DNA of 64,000 nt from Streptomyces sp. 1222.5. GTDB taxonomy: Bacteria; Actinomycetota; Actinomycetes; Streptomycetales; Streptomycetaceae. Positions 25,005 through 31,990 of the stretch are shown here, in pieces. Under the pieces are notes generated by a model. That model was given only the letters and a program-made list of their open reading frames with translations. It had not been told where the DNA came from and searched no databases. The stretch's first letter is position 1. The number at the start of each line of letters is the position of its first letter. The stretch is taken from positions 3,410,001 through 3,474,000 of the forward strand of contig NZ_FNSZ01000001.1 in assembly GCF_900105245.1 (NCBI RefSeq), in the 5' to 3' direction. A program made the position numbers and the translations under genes.

Positions 25005-25365
25005 GCACCCAACTCTCGCACGGGATGCGGTGGATGCGTCGGCGCCCAGGCCAACTGAAAGTGATACGAAGGGCTTTGATGCGACCACACCGTCATCCGC
25101 CAGGGCGGCCGGGCCGGGTGACATGAGGAGCCGGCGGGGCCGAGGCGACGGCCGGCGCACCACCCTGGCGCCGCCCCGGCCGCAGCCGTACCGACGGCCG
25201 GGCGGGACGGCGCGGGCCCCTGTCGGACAGGGCGGCGGCACCCACGCCGCAGGCGCGAGCGCACCTGACCGCGGTCGGCCGGGAGGCGGCGCCTCGGCAC
25301 CGGCATCGCACCCGAGCGGGAGGCAGGGACACCCCGAGGCCCCCGGCCGCAGCCCGTGGTAGCGG
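25005..25365. other. 361-base GC-rich intergenic stretch, no gene seen
   Basis: It separates two leftward genes. Open frames cross it on both strands, but none has a start with a ribosome-binding site or a recognisable protein pattern. The segment near 25060-25090 is less GC-rich and may hold the promoter of the DUF1707 gene. Confidence 0.5.
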
Positions 25366-26055
25366 TCAGTGGGGGCCGCGGCCGTGGCCGTGGCCTCTGC
25401 CCGGGGGGTCGGGCCAGGACGTCGTCGGGGCCGGTGACGTGAGCGTGGGGGTGACGGAGGCCGTGGCGGGCGGGGGCGAGGCCGTCGTCGCCGAGGCGCT
25501 GCTCGTCCCGGCGCCGGGATCGGCCGTCGACGTACCGGCGGCCGAGGAGGTCGCCGCGCGGAGCGGGGAGGCCGGGGTGGACGGGCCCACGGCGGTCGGA
25601 GCCCCCGTCGGCGTCGTGGACGGAGCGCCGCTGTCCGTGCGGGTGCTCTCGGTGGCGTCGTCTGCGACACGTCCGCCGCCCGCGGGACGGGACCCGTCCG
25701 GGGACCCCGAGCCGCCCGACAGGCCGGCGATCGCCGCCACGGTTCCGGCCACTCCGAGCACTCCGGCGACGACCGCGACCCGGCGCCGGCCACCCCTGCG
25801 CCGCTGCTGCTCGCGCCGACGTCCGGCCCGCCCCTCGCCCGGTCCGCCCGGCTCGCGCTGCGCGGGCACGGCGGGCAGTTCGCGCGTGGCGTCGTAGGCG
25901 TTCTGCCAGCCATGGGCGGCGGCGGGATCGGCGTAGGCGTCGTACACGGGCGCGGGGGCCTCCTGAGGGAGGTACACGTTCGGCGGAACCTGTGGCTCGC
26001 CGACCGGTACCTGCCCGCCGTACGCCCCCGCCCCGTACTCGCGTTCGGTGGACAT
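25366..26055 (-). CDS. Hypothetical membrane protein with basic juxtamembrane cluster and Ser/Thr/Pro-rich tail
   Basis: A 229-residue protein starting MSTEREYGAGAYGGQVPVG. The N-terminal 75 residues are Pro/Tyr/Ala-rich and probably cytoplasmic. A highly basic stretch (GRRREQQRRRGGRRR, about 78-92) precedes one membrane helix (VAVVAGVLGVAGTVAAIAGL). The outside tail of about 115 residues is almost wholly Ser, Thr, Ala, Pro and Gly, ending in a Gly-His-rich tip (GRGHGHGRGPH). The topology resembles many uncharacterised Streptomyces single-pass proteins. The tail could be an O-glycosylated, wall-spanning spacer. Function unknown. Confidence 0.65.
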   Translation of the reverse strand: MSTEREYGAGAYGGQVPVGEPQVPPNVYLPQEAPAPVYDAYADPAAAHGWQNAYDATRELPAVPAQREPGGPGEGRAGRRREQQRRRGGRRRVAVVAGVLGVAGTVAAIAGLSGGSGSPDGSRPAGGGRVADDATESTRTDSGAPSTTPTGAPTAVGPSTPASPLRAATSSAAGTSTADPGAGTSSASATTASPPPATASVTPTLTSPAPTTSWPDPPGRGHGHGRGPH

Positions 26056-26180
26056 GACGCGGATTCTAGGGACGCAAGGGACCGCTGAGACAGCCGACGG
26101 CGATATCGGGGCAATTCTTCGTGTCTCACGTGGCGGATAACACCACCCATGAGCCGTTACCGGGCCGTAAGCTCACGGAC

Positions 26181-27392
26181 ATGCAGGTGATCCAGTCGAC
26201 CAAGCTCGCCAACGTCTGTTACGAGATCCGGGGCCCGGTTCTCGAGGAGGCCATGCGGCTCGAGGCGGCGGGTCACCGCATCCTCAAGCTCAACACCGGC
26301 AACCCCGCGGCGTTCGGCTTCGAGTGCCCGCCGGAGATCCTGGAGGACATCCTCCGCAACGTCTCCACCGCGCACGGCTACGGCGACGCCAAGGGCCTGC
26401 TGGCCGCCCGCCGCGCGGTCGTGATGCACAACCAGACGCTCGGCATCGAGACGGACGTCGAGCACGTCTTCATCGGCAACGGCGTCTCCGAGCTGATCGT
26501 GATGGCCATGCAGGGCCTGCTGGACGACGGCGACGAAGTCCTCGTACCCGCCCCGGACTATCCCCTGTGGACGGCGGCCGTCTCCCTCTCCGGCGGCACC
26601 GCGGTGCACTACCGCTGCGACGAGCAGTCCGACTGGATGCCCGACCTCGCCGACATCGAGCGCAAGGTCACCGACCGCACCAAGGCGATCGTCATCATCA
26701 ACCCGAACAACCCCACGGGCGCGGTCTACGACGAGGCCGTGCTCAAGGGACTGACGGACATCGCCCGCCGGCACAACCTCCTCGTCTGCTCCGACGAGAT
26801 CTACGACAAGATCCTCTACGACGGCGCCACGCACACCCCGACCGCGAAGATCGCCCCGGATCTGCTCACCCTCACCTTCAACGGCATGTCGAAGGCGTAC
26901 CGGGTGGCCGGCTACCGCGTCGGCTGGATGTCGATCTCCGGTCCGCGCGCGCACGCCGACTCCTACATCGAGGGTCTGACGATCCTGGCGAACATGCGAC
27001 TGTGCGCCAACATGCCGGGCCAGCACGGAGTGGTCGCCGCGCTCAGCGGACGCCAGTCGATCAACGACCTGGTGCTGCCGGGCGGCCGGCTGAAGGAGCA
27101 GGTGGACACCGCCTACGAGCTGCTGACGCAGATCCCGGGCGTGAGCTGCGTACGACCGAAGGGCGCGCTGTACCTCTTCCCGCGCCTGGACCCGCAGGTC
27201 TTCAAGATCAAGGACGACCGCCGGATGGTCCTGGACCTGCTGCGCCAGGAAAAGATCATGGTCGTCCAGGGCACCGGCTTCAACTGGCCCGACCCGGACC
27301 ACTTCCGCGTGGTGACCCTCCCGGCGGTCGGGGACCTGCGGGACGCGATGACCCGCATCGGCACCTTCCTGGACGGCTACAGCCAGCCGTAG
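26181..27392 (+). CDS. AlaA-type alanine/2-oxo-acid aminotransferase
   Basis: A 403-residue fold-type I PLP aminotransferase. The core starts MQVIQSTKLANVCYEIRGPV, which is why the ATG at 26181 is chosen; an in-frame GTG at 26121 would add 20 residues and no upstream ribosome-binding site decides the matter. Motifs: YGDAKGL, NPNNPTGAVY (substrate and cofactor binding), CSDEIYDKILYDG, and FNGMSKAYRVAGYRVGW with the PLP Lys. AlaA enzymes exchange the amino group of glutamate with pyruvate, giving alanine. It stands alone between divergent and unrelated genes. Confidence 0.9.
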   Translation: MQVIQSTKLANVCYEIRGPVLEEAMRLEAAGHRILKLNTGNPAAFGFECPPEILEDILRNVSTAHGYGDAKGLLAARRAVVMHNQTLGIETDVEHVFIGNGVSELIVMAMQGLLDDGDEVLVPAPDYPLWTAAVSLSGGTAVHYRCDEQSDWMPDLADIERKVTDRTKAIVIINPNNPTGAVYDEAVLKGLTDIARRHNLLVCSDEIYDKILYDGATHTPTAKIAPDLLTLTFNGMSKAYRVAGYRVGWMSISGPRAHADSYIEGLTILANMRLCANMPGQHGVVAALSGRQSINDLVLPGGRLKEQVDTAYELLTQIPGVSCVRPKGALYLFPRLDPQVFKIKDDRRMVLDLLRQEKIMVVQGTGFNWPDPDHFRVVTLPAVGDLRDAMTRIGTFLDGYSQP

Positions 27393-27491
27393 CACACGGA
27401 GACCGGCGGACCGCACTCCGTGACCCGACTCAACTTTAGACGAAATCCAAGCTAAGATGGCTTCCTGTAAGCGCACAGGAGGCCATCACCC

Positions 27492-27911
27492 ATGTACGAA
27501 CCGATCCGCACCAAGTCGGTCCACAGCACGATGGCCGGCACCCCGTCCGACTTTCCCCACCGGTCGCGCGAGGAGGAGCTGGACATCCAGCTCGCCGGAC
27601 ACCTCGCCGCACTGCTCACGGTCACCGACGAACTGCGTGCCCTGACACCGTCCGCCGGCCTCGACACGGCCGCGGAGCGCCTGACCTGCGAGATCTCCCG
27701 GCTCCGGGGAGGACGCGCGCCGCTGCGCGCGACACCGGCCGCGGCCGGCGACCCCGCCGCCCTGCACCGGCGCGCACACGCCCTCGCCGGCCGCGCCCTC
27801 GTGGTCGCCGCCTCGCGGGCGGACACGGCGGCGGCGATCCTCTCGGCCGAGCGGATGGACGCGCACGCGGCCGCTCTGGCCGACCCGAAGGAGCTCACCG
27901 CGGCCCACTGA
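27492..27911 (+). CDS. Small conserved hypothetical protein
   Basis: A 139-residue soluble, Ala/Arg-rich helical protein with no motif I recognise. The start is supported by AGGAGG-like CAGGAGGCC about ten bases upstream. A -10-like TAAGAT at 27453-27458, in a stretch that is unusually AT-rich for this region, suggests its own promoter. The pattern of long amphipathic helices (LDIQLAGHLAALLTVTDELR; AERLTCEISRLRGG) suggests a helical bundle. Confidence 0.65.
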   Translation: MYEPIRTKSVHSTMAGTPSDFPHRSREEELDIQLAGHLAALLTVTDELRALTPSAGLDTAAERLTCEISRLRGGRAPLRATPAAAGDPAALHRRAHALAGRALVVAASRADTAAAILSAERMDAHAAALADPKELTAAH

Positions 27912-28003
27912 CCCCGCCCACGGGGTCCCACGAACGGCCCCGGTCCGCGTGCACCCGCAGCGACGCGCGGACCGGGCGCCACAGATACGGCGCCACAGAT
28001 ACG

Positions 28004-28077
28004 CGTGCATTCGAGTGGTCCGCGCCACCCGCCTGCCCGGCAGATGACGACGGCCTCACGACTTCCTCGTAACGTCG
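28004..28077 (+). promoter_or_regulatory. Duplicated upstream element, copy 1 (CGTGCATTCGAGTGGTC-N45-CTCGTAACGTCG)
   Basis: The 17-mer at 28004-28020 and the 12-mer at 28066-28077 both recur exactly at 29924-29940 and 29986-29997, with the same 45-base spacing, upstream of the paralogous TPR gene. Between them, GAC and a CTCAC/TTCAC segment are also kept. The layout fits a shared activator site plus a promoter core. Here the 12-mer ends only six bases before the GTG start. Confidence 0.6.
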
Positions 28078-28083
28078 GGCAGC

Positions 28084-28671
28084 GTGAAACACAGGCCATT
28101 GCTGGCAGGACTCTTCGGTGCGGCCGTGGTCGCCACGGGAGCGATCTCCTGGGCGGTCGCGTCCCGGTCGGACATGTTCCCGGAATCCAAGGCCCCCGCA
28201 CCTGCGTACCAGGAAGCCGATTCCCTGCTACGGAAGGGCATTCAGCAGGACAAGAGCCACGATCCCGCAGGGGCTGCCCACTCCTACGCGCGCGTGCTCG
28301 AACTGCAACCGTGGAACAAGTACGCCTGGTACGACCTGGGATACGTCGCGCAGGAAGTCGGAAACACGGACGACGCGCGCCGGGCCTACGAAAGGGCCCT
28401 GACGATCGACCCGGCATTCTCGCCGGCTCTCTACAACGAGGCACTGCTCCTGAAGAAGTCCAAGCCCGACCAGGCCATGGCGCTTCAGGAACGTGCCATG
28501 GCCGCCGATCCGAAGTCGGCGGCCACAGCTCACTATCACATCGGGCTCATCTGGTCACGAAAAGGCCGTGACCGCCAAGCAGTGACGGAATTCCGCCGAG
28601 CCGTGGCGATCGACCCCTCGCTGCTCTCCCAAGTGCCGCGCGCGTACAAGGAATCCGTGAGCGAGCGCTGA
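28084..28671 (+). CDS. Membrane-anchored or exported TPR protein, paralogue 1
   Basis: A 195-residue protein. The N-terminus MKHRPLLAGLFGAAVVATGA is a signal anchor or signal peptide. Residues about 45-190 form four tetratricopeptide repeats (AAHSYARVLELQPWNKYAWY; ARRAYERALTIDPAFSPALY; AMALQERAMAADPKSAATAH; AVTEFRRAVAIDPSLLSQVP). It is clearly paralogous to the gene at 30061: same length, same repeat spacing and the same ending (LLS-VP-x-x-x-x-VS). The GTG start has no ribosome-binding site and lies directly behind the shared promoter element, so the mRNA may be leaderless. TPRs imply protein binding, perhaps outside the membrane. Confidence 0.8.
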   Translation: MKHRPLLAGLFGAAVVATGAISWAVASRSDMFPESKAPAPAYQEADSLLRKGIQQDKSHDPAGAAHSYARVLELQPWNKYAWYDLGYVAQEVGNTDDARRAYERALTIDPAFSPALYNEALLLKKSKPDQAMALQERAMAADPKSAATAHYHIGLIWSRKGRDRQAVTEFRRAVAIDPSLLSQVPRAYKESVSER

Positions 28672-28693
28672 ACGAGGTGTGAGCGGGATCCGG

Positions 28694-28722
28694 GCTCGCC
28701 GGTGTCTCAGACGCCGGCGAGC
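28694..28722. terminator. Bidirectional terminator between TPR gene and glycosyltransferase gene
   Basis: GCTCGCCGGTGTCT pairs with AGACGCCGGCGAGC, 14 positions with one G-U pair and a very short apex. It overlaps the last codons of the convergent glycosyltransferase gene and is followed on the + strand by TCTTT. Confidence 0.65.
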
Positions 28723-29822
28723 TCTTTCGGGCTCAGCCGCTGGCGTGCGAGCTCGAGGTTCTTCCTCACGCGCTCGCGGTGTTCCTCGGGCAGCTTTCCG
28801 CTTTCCAGCAGGCGTTCACAACAGTTCTTCGACTCCTCGTACTCGCCCACCCAGTAGGCGGAGACCGCGAGTTCGTCCAGTGCCCCCCATTCGTACCAGC
28901 CGGACTCGACGAACAGGCCGTGTGCCGGCTGCGGGATGCGTACCGCCTGCCGCGCGTACATGTAGGCGAGAGGCCAACGCCGGCCGTTGAGACGGCACCA
29001 GCGCGCGAGGGCCGCCAAGGCCTCGGCGCGTGAGGGCAGGCACTCGTGGGCCCGCAGGTACCGGTCCATCACCTCGGCGGGCGGCCGGCCGAGGGTCTCC
29101 GCGGCCCGAGCGGCCGCGAGGTGGGCACAGAAGGTCTCGTGATCCCAGCCGTCCATGGCCGCACGGCGGTCGTAGGCCTCGATGGCCTTCTCCAGCTCAC
29201 CCGCGTCGCGCCAGCTCTGGGCGAGGTAGAAGGCATACCGCTCGTTGCCCGGCTCCTCGGCCAGACCGCCCTCGAGGATCTTCGCGTCGCGCAGGTACTT
29301 GTCCCGCAGGCCCTCGTTCCGCTGCCGCCCCCCGCCGCCCAGGATGACCATCCGGGCGCCTTCGAGAGTGCCGAGGCTGAACGGCCCACCGCATTCCACG
29401 TACTCGTGCAGAACGCCGACGTACCGCCAGGGAAGCCGCGTCGAGACCAGGGCCGGGCGCCAGTAGACGCTGCTCCCGTAGTGGATGTCGACCCGGTAGG
29501 CGTCGAGGGTCAGATCGGGCATACGAAAACCGGGCTCCATCTCCATGACGTCGTCGGCGTCGATGAAGAACAGGAATTCGGCGCGGTCGCGGGCGAGTTC
29601 GATCGCCTCGGTCCGGCTGCCGTCGTATCCCTTCCAGGACCGTTCGTGCAGTTCGCCGGGCAGGTCGCGGTAGACGTCGCGGATGATGTCCTGGGTGCCG
29701 TCGGTGGAACCGGTGTCCACGATGACCCAGGTGTCGATCAGGGGCCGCACGGATTCCAGACAGCGCCGGATCACCGGAGCTTCGTCCTTGACAATCATGT
29801 TCAGACAGACCGTTGGTTTCAT
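28707..29822 (-). CDS. GT2 glycosyltransferase fused to TPR-like repeats (SunS-like layout)
   Basis: A 371-residue soluble protein. Residues 1-110 form a GT-A domain: TVCLNMIVKDEAPVIRRCLE, then VIVDTGSTDGTQDIIRDVY, and FFIDADDVMEM as the DxD metal site. Residues about 190-360 are helical repeats (AKILEGGLAEEPGNERYAFY; EKAIEAYDRRAAMDGWDHE). GT2 enzymes with C-terminal TPRs include peptide and protein glycosyltransferases such as SunS. The ATG at 29822 is used because the GT fold begins there; 36 further in-frame codons upstream are not conserved in type. It sits between two TPR genes and near a Thr-rich collagen-like protein, which makes a protein substrate plausible. Confidence 0.8.
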   Translation of the reverse strand: MKPTVCLNMIVKDEAPVIRRCLESVRPLIDTWVIVDTGSTDGTQDIIRDVYRDLPGELHERSWKGYDGSRTEAIELARDRAEFLFFIDADDVMEMEPGFRMPDLTLDAYRVDIHYGSSVYWRPALVSTRLPWRYVGVLHEYVECGGPFSLGTLEGARMVILGGGGRQRNEGLRDKYLRDAKILEGGLAEEPGNERYAFYLAQSWRDAGELEKAIEAYDRRAAMDGWDHETFCAHLAAARAAETLGRPPAEVMDRYLRAHECLPSRAEALAALARWCRLNGRRWPLAYMYARQAVRIPQPAHGLFVESGWYEWGALDELAVSAYWVGEYEESKNCCERLLESGKLPEEHRERVRKNLELARQRLSPKELAGV

Positions 29823-29923
29823 GGGTCCCATCCCACTCGGTGGCGGCATACAACCGAATCGGGACGGTATCCAGCTGTTTCGACCCATGCAAAGAGGCTG
29901 ATCCGAGACACCGCCGGATGGCT

Positions 29924-29997
29924 CGTGCATTCGAGTGGTCTGAACGGCGCCGGAGCCTGCCGAAAGACATCACCTTCACCGTGGACTCGTAACGTCG
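29924..29997 (+). promoter_or_regulatory. Duplicated upstream element, copy 2
   Basis: The same 17-mer (29924-29940) and 12-mer (29986-29997) as copy 1, with identical spacing of 45 bases. Here the downstream TPR gene starts 63 bases after the element, leaving room for a leader. It also lies upstream of the divergent glycosyltransferase start (29822). Confidence 0.6.
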
Positions 29998-30060
29998 AGG
30001 TCGATCATCCGAAAGAGAGCCCAACTCCACCCGTTCGCCAGCTTCCACGAAGAGTGACAA

Positions 30061-30684
30061 ATGAAAAAATCGACCTTCTGGACAGGAATCGCGACCGCGG
30101 CGACGGTCGCCACCGGACTGACCGTCTGGGCGGTTCACTCCCCATCGGCGGGGCCGTCGGAATCCAAATCCGTCTCGGTCGCACGGGACACCAAGTCAGT
30201 CCCCAATTCAGTCCCCAAGTCAGTCACCAAGTCAGTCGACGTGCTTCTCCAGTCGGCCCTCAAGCGCCAGACGCATCAGGATTTCGTGGGCGCGGCCGAG
30301 GACTACCGGCGCATTCTGGAAGCCGATCCGAAGAACAAACAGGCCTGGTACGGCATCGGGGTCATCGACCAGGCGTACGGCAGGACGGCGGAGGCCCGCA
30401 AGGACTACGACAAGGCCCTCGAAACCGATCCGCGCTTCACGTCCGCTCTCTTCAGCGAGGCGTTCATGCTGAGATCGAGCGACCCCGACCGGGCGGTCGA
30501 ACTCCTCAGGCGTGCCGCCGCCATCCAGCCGAAAGCGGCAACGGTCCAACTGCAACTGGGCCAGTTGCTGGCCGATCGGAACCGCGACGGCGAGGCCGAG
30601 CAAGCCTTCCGCCGTGCGGTCGCGGCCGATGGCCGTCTCCTCTCACGGGTCCCGGAGGAATTCCGCGACGCGGTGAGCCGCTGA
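30061..30684 (+). CDS. Membrane-anchored or exported TPR protein, paralogue 2
   Basis: A 207-residue paralogue of the protein encoded at 28084. MKKSTFWTGIATAATVATGL forms the signal or anchor. A Ser/Lys/Val linker follows, containing a four-fold KSV(P/T/D) repeat (residues 43-59), then four TPRs (AAEDYRRILEADPKNKQAWY; ARKDYDKALETDPRFTSALF; AVELLRRAAAIQPKAATVQL; AEQAFRRAVAADGRLLSRVP). The linker repeat is absent from paralogue 1. Two copies on either side of a glycosyltransferase gene suggest local duplication together with the promoter element. Confidence 0.8.
   Translation: MKKSTFWTGIATAATVATGLTVWAVHSPSAGPSESKSVSVARDTKSVPNSVPKSVTKSVDVLLQSALKRQTHQDFVGAAEDYRRILEADPKNKQAWYGIGVIDQAYGRTAEARKDYDKALETDPRFTSALFSEAFMLRSSDPDRAVELLRRAAAIQPKAATVQLQLGQLLADRNRDGEAEQAFRRAVAADGRLLSRVPEEFRDAVSR
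30191..30238. repeat. 12-bp tandem repeat, four copies, inside TPR paralogue 2
   Basis: CCAAGTCAGTCC, CCAATTCAGTCC, CCAAGTCAGTCA and CCAAGTCAGTCG follow each other in frame and encode the K/N-S-V-P/T/D repeat of the linker. The close identity suggests recent slippage. Confidence 0.9.
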
Positions 30685-30777
30685 GGGCAGAACTGCCCAT
30701 GGGGCGCGGTGTGGTCGACATGCGAGCAGGTGCCCACGAGGCCGAAGCACCGGGGCACCTGGCGCTCAGTCGCGGCC

Positions 30778-30809
30778 GGGAGGAGCGGTCAGTCGTTGCC
30801 GCTCCTCCC
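30778..30809. terminator. Terminator between TPR paralogue 2 and collagen-like gene
   Basis: An 11-bp perfect stem GGGAGGAGCGG / CCGCTCCTCCC with a 10-base loop, midway between convergent stops at 30684 and 30829. It can serve both genes. Confidence 0.8.
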
Positions 30810-30828
30810 TCATCGGCCGGTCACTGCC

Positions 30829-31563
30829 TCACGAAGTCCTGACACAGACCACGTAGGCGGTGATGTTGTTGGGGTTGTTGGCGGTGGTGGTGGCCGTCCA
30901 CGAGGTCGGCGACGTCGTCGTGCTGCCGTCGGCGGGGAAGGTCTCGACGAGGTCACCGTTGGTGGCGAGGGCGCCGCCGCCGGTGGCGAAGTCGCCCTCG
31001 TCACAGGAAGCGGTCACCGAGCGCTGCCCGGTGGCGGTGTTCACGTAGGTGCCTGCGATCGTGCCCGTGGCACCCGTGGCACCGGTCGCGCCAGTGGCAC
31101 CCGTGGCACCCGTGGCACCCACGGAACCGGAACCGCCAGGACCCGTCGGGCCCGTCGCACCCGTGGCACCGGTCGCGCCCGTGGCACCGGTCGCGCCGTT
31201 CTCGCAGTGGCAGGGCTTGCCCCCGTCTCCGTACTCGTCGTCGGAGCCGGTCGGACCCGGGCCGTACGCGTCGTCGGAGCCGGTCGCCCCGTACACCTCG
31301 TCGGAGTCGGTCTGACCCTGGCTGTACGCGTCGCGCTTCCAGTCGAGGGCGTCGACGGCGGCCCTGTCGATCGCGTCGGCGATGGCCGAGCTGAGGTCGT
31401 CGTGCGGGCTCTGCCGCTCCGCGACGGCGCCGGCGCTGTGCCGGTCCATCCCCTGGGCGGCGGCGACCGTGCCCGGCAGGACGTTGAGGGCGACGGTGAG
31501 CGCGCCGGTACCCACCATCATGGCGGACTTCAGGCGCGAATTACGAATCGTTCTGCGGCTCAA
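30829..31563 (-). CDS. Secreted collagen-like Gly-Ala-Thr repeat protein
   Basis: A 244-residue protein if translation begins at the TTG at 31563, which has GGGAAGG five bases upstream; no ATG or GTG nearby is as well placed. A signal peptide runs to about residue 35 ([15 protein letters not shown]). Residues 83-115 hold three imperfect acidic repeats of the type TGSDDxYG. Residues 123-167 form a collagen-like Gly-X-Thr tract, mostly Gly-Ala-Thr with GPTGPGGSG in the middle. A C-terminal beta-rich domain follows ([20 protein letters not shown] to VVCVRTS). It resembles BclA-type bacterial collagens, whose Thr residues are glycosylated. No wall-sorting signal is seen. Confidence 0.82.
   Translation of the reverse strand: MSRRTIRNSRLKSAMMVGTGALTVALNVLPGTVAAAQGMDRHSAGAVAERQSPHDDLSSAIADAIDRAAVDALDWKRDAYSQGQTDSDEVYGATGSDDAYGPGPTGSDDEYGDGGKPCHCENGATGATGATGATGATGPTGPGGSGSVGATGATGATGATGATGATGTIAGTYVNTATGQRSVTASCDEGDFATGGGALATNGDLVETFPADGSTTTSPTSWTATTTANNPNNITAYVVCVRTS
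31063..31197 (-). repeat. Collagen-like repeat tract (9-bp unit encoding Gly-Ala-Thr)
   Basis: About fifteen Gly-X-Y triplets, with GGT/GGC GCG/GCA/GCC AC(C/G)-type codons in many near-identical 9-bp units. The tract is broken once by [11 protein letters not shown]. Variation in synonymous codons suggests it is old, but slippage is still likely. Confidence 0.85.
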
Positions 31564-31878
31564 GAGAACCTTCCCTGGGAGTGAGCGGAGTACCGCGGAC
31601 GGATGCGCCGGGGAGCGCCTTTCCGCATGCGTGTCTCGCAACGTCGTCCGCGGACGACTACAATGTGCACGCTTCGCTCACCGAGGAAAACGACTATCTG
31701 CGCGCCGTTTGGGAAGGATCACTCGGGTGGCGTTATTTCGAGACTCAAAGCGTCCAATCACGGAGTGTCCGCTTTCGCGCCAGGATTCTGTGAATTAGGG
31801 CCCGACCTCCAAAAGGGGAGCGTACGCCTTTCACTGAGTCGTCGTGACGTTCCGCCAGGCCGCCTTTCCCGAAGACGA
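31564..31878. other. Upstream region of the collagen-like gene, no gene seen
   Basis: A 315-base stretch, less GC-rich than the surroundings, between the collagen-like start and the PEPCK terminator. Short open frames here have no ribosome-binding sites or family patterns. It should contain the leftward collagen-gene promoter, but no convincing -35/-10 pair stands out. Confidence 0.5.
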
Positions 31879-31912
31879 CAAGGGCCCCGCACACCATGGT
31901 GCGGGGCCCTTG
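31879..31912 (-). terminator. Strong terminator after PEP carboxykinase gene
   Basis: A 14-bp perfect stem CAAGGGCCCCGCAC / GTGCGGGGCCCTTG with a 6-base loop, 79 bases beyond the pck stop. This is the most stable hairpin noticed in the window. Confidence 0.9.
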
Positions 31913-31990
31913 TGCGTTCATGTCCGCGGCCGGTCGTGACGATCGCTGGTCAGGGCACATCCAAACCGGCCGCGGAGTTCGTGGTGGGCG

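Noticed and set aside
27395..27422. CACGGAG / CTCCGTG inverted repeat after the aminotransferase gene
   Set aside because: A seven-base stem with a 14-base loop is too weak to call a terminator with confidence.
31635..31646. CTCGCAACGTCG, one mismatch from the duplicated 12-mer at 28066 and 29986
   Set aside because: It lacks the partner 17-mer at the right distance and points away from the collagen-like gene, so it is probably chance.
31581..31793. Short rightward frame upstream of the collagen-like gene (about 70 codons)
   Set aside because: No ribosome-binding site and no recognisable protein pattern; it overlaps the start and likely promoter region of the collagen-like gene on the other strand.
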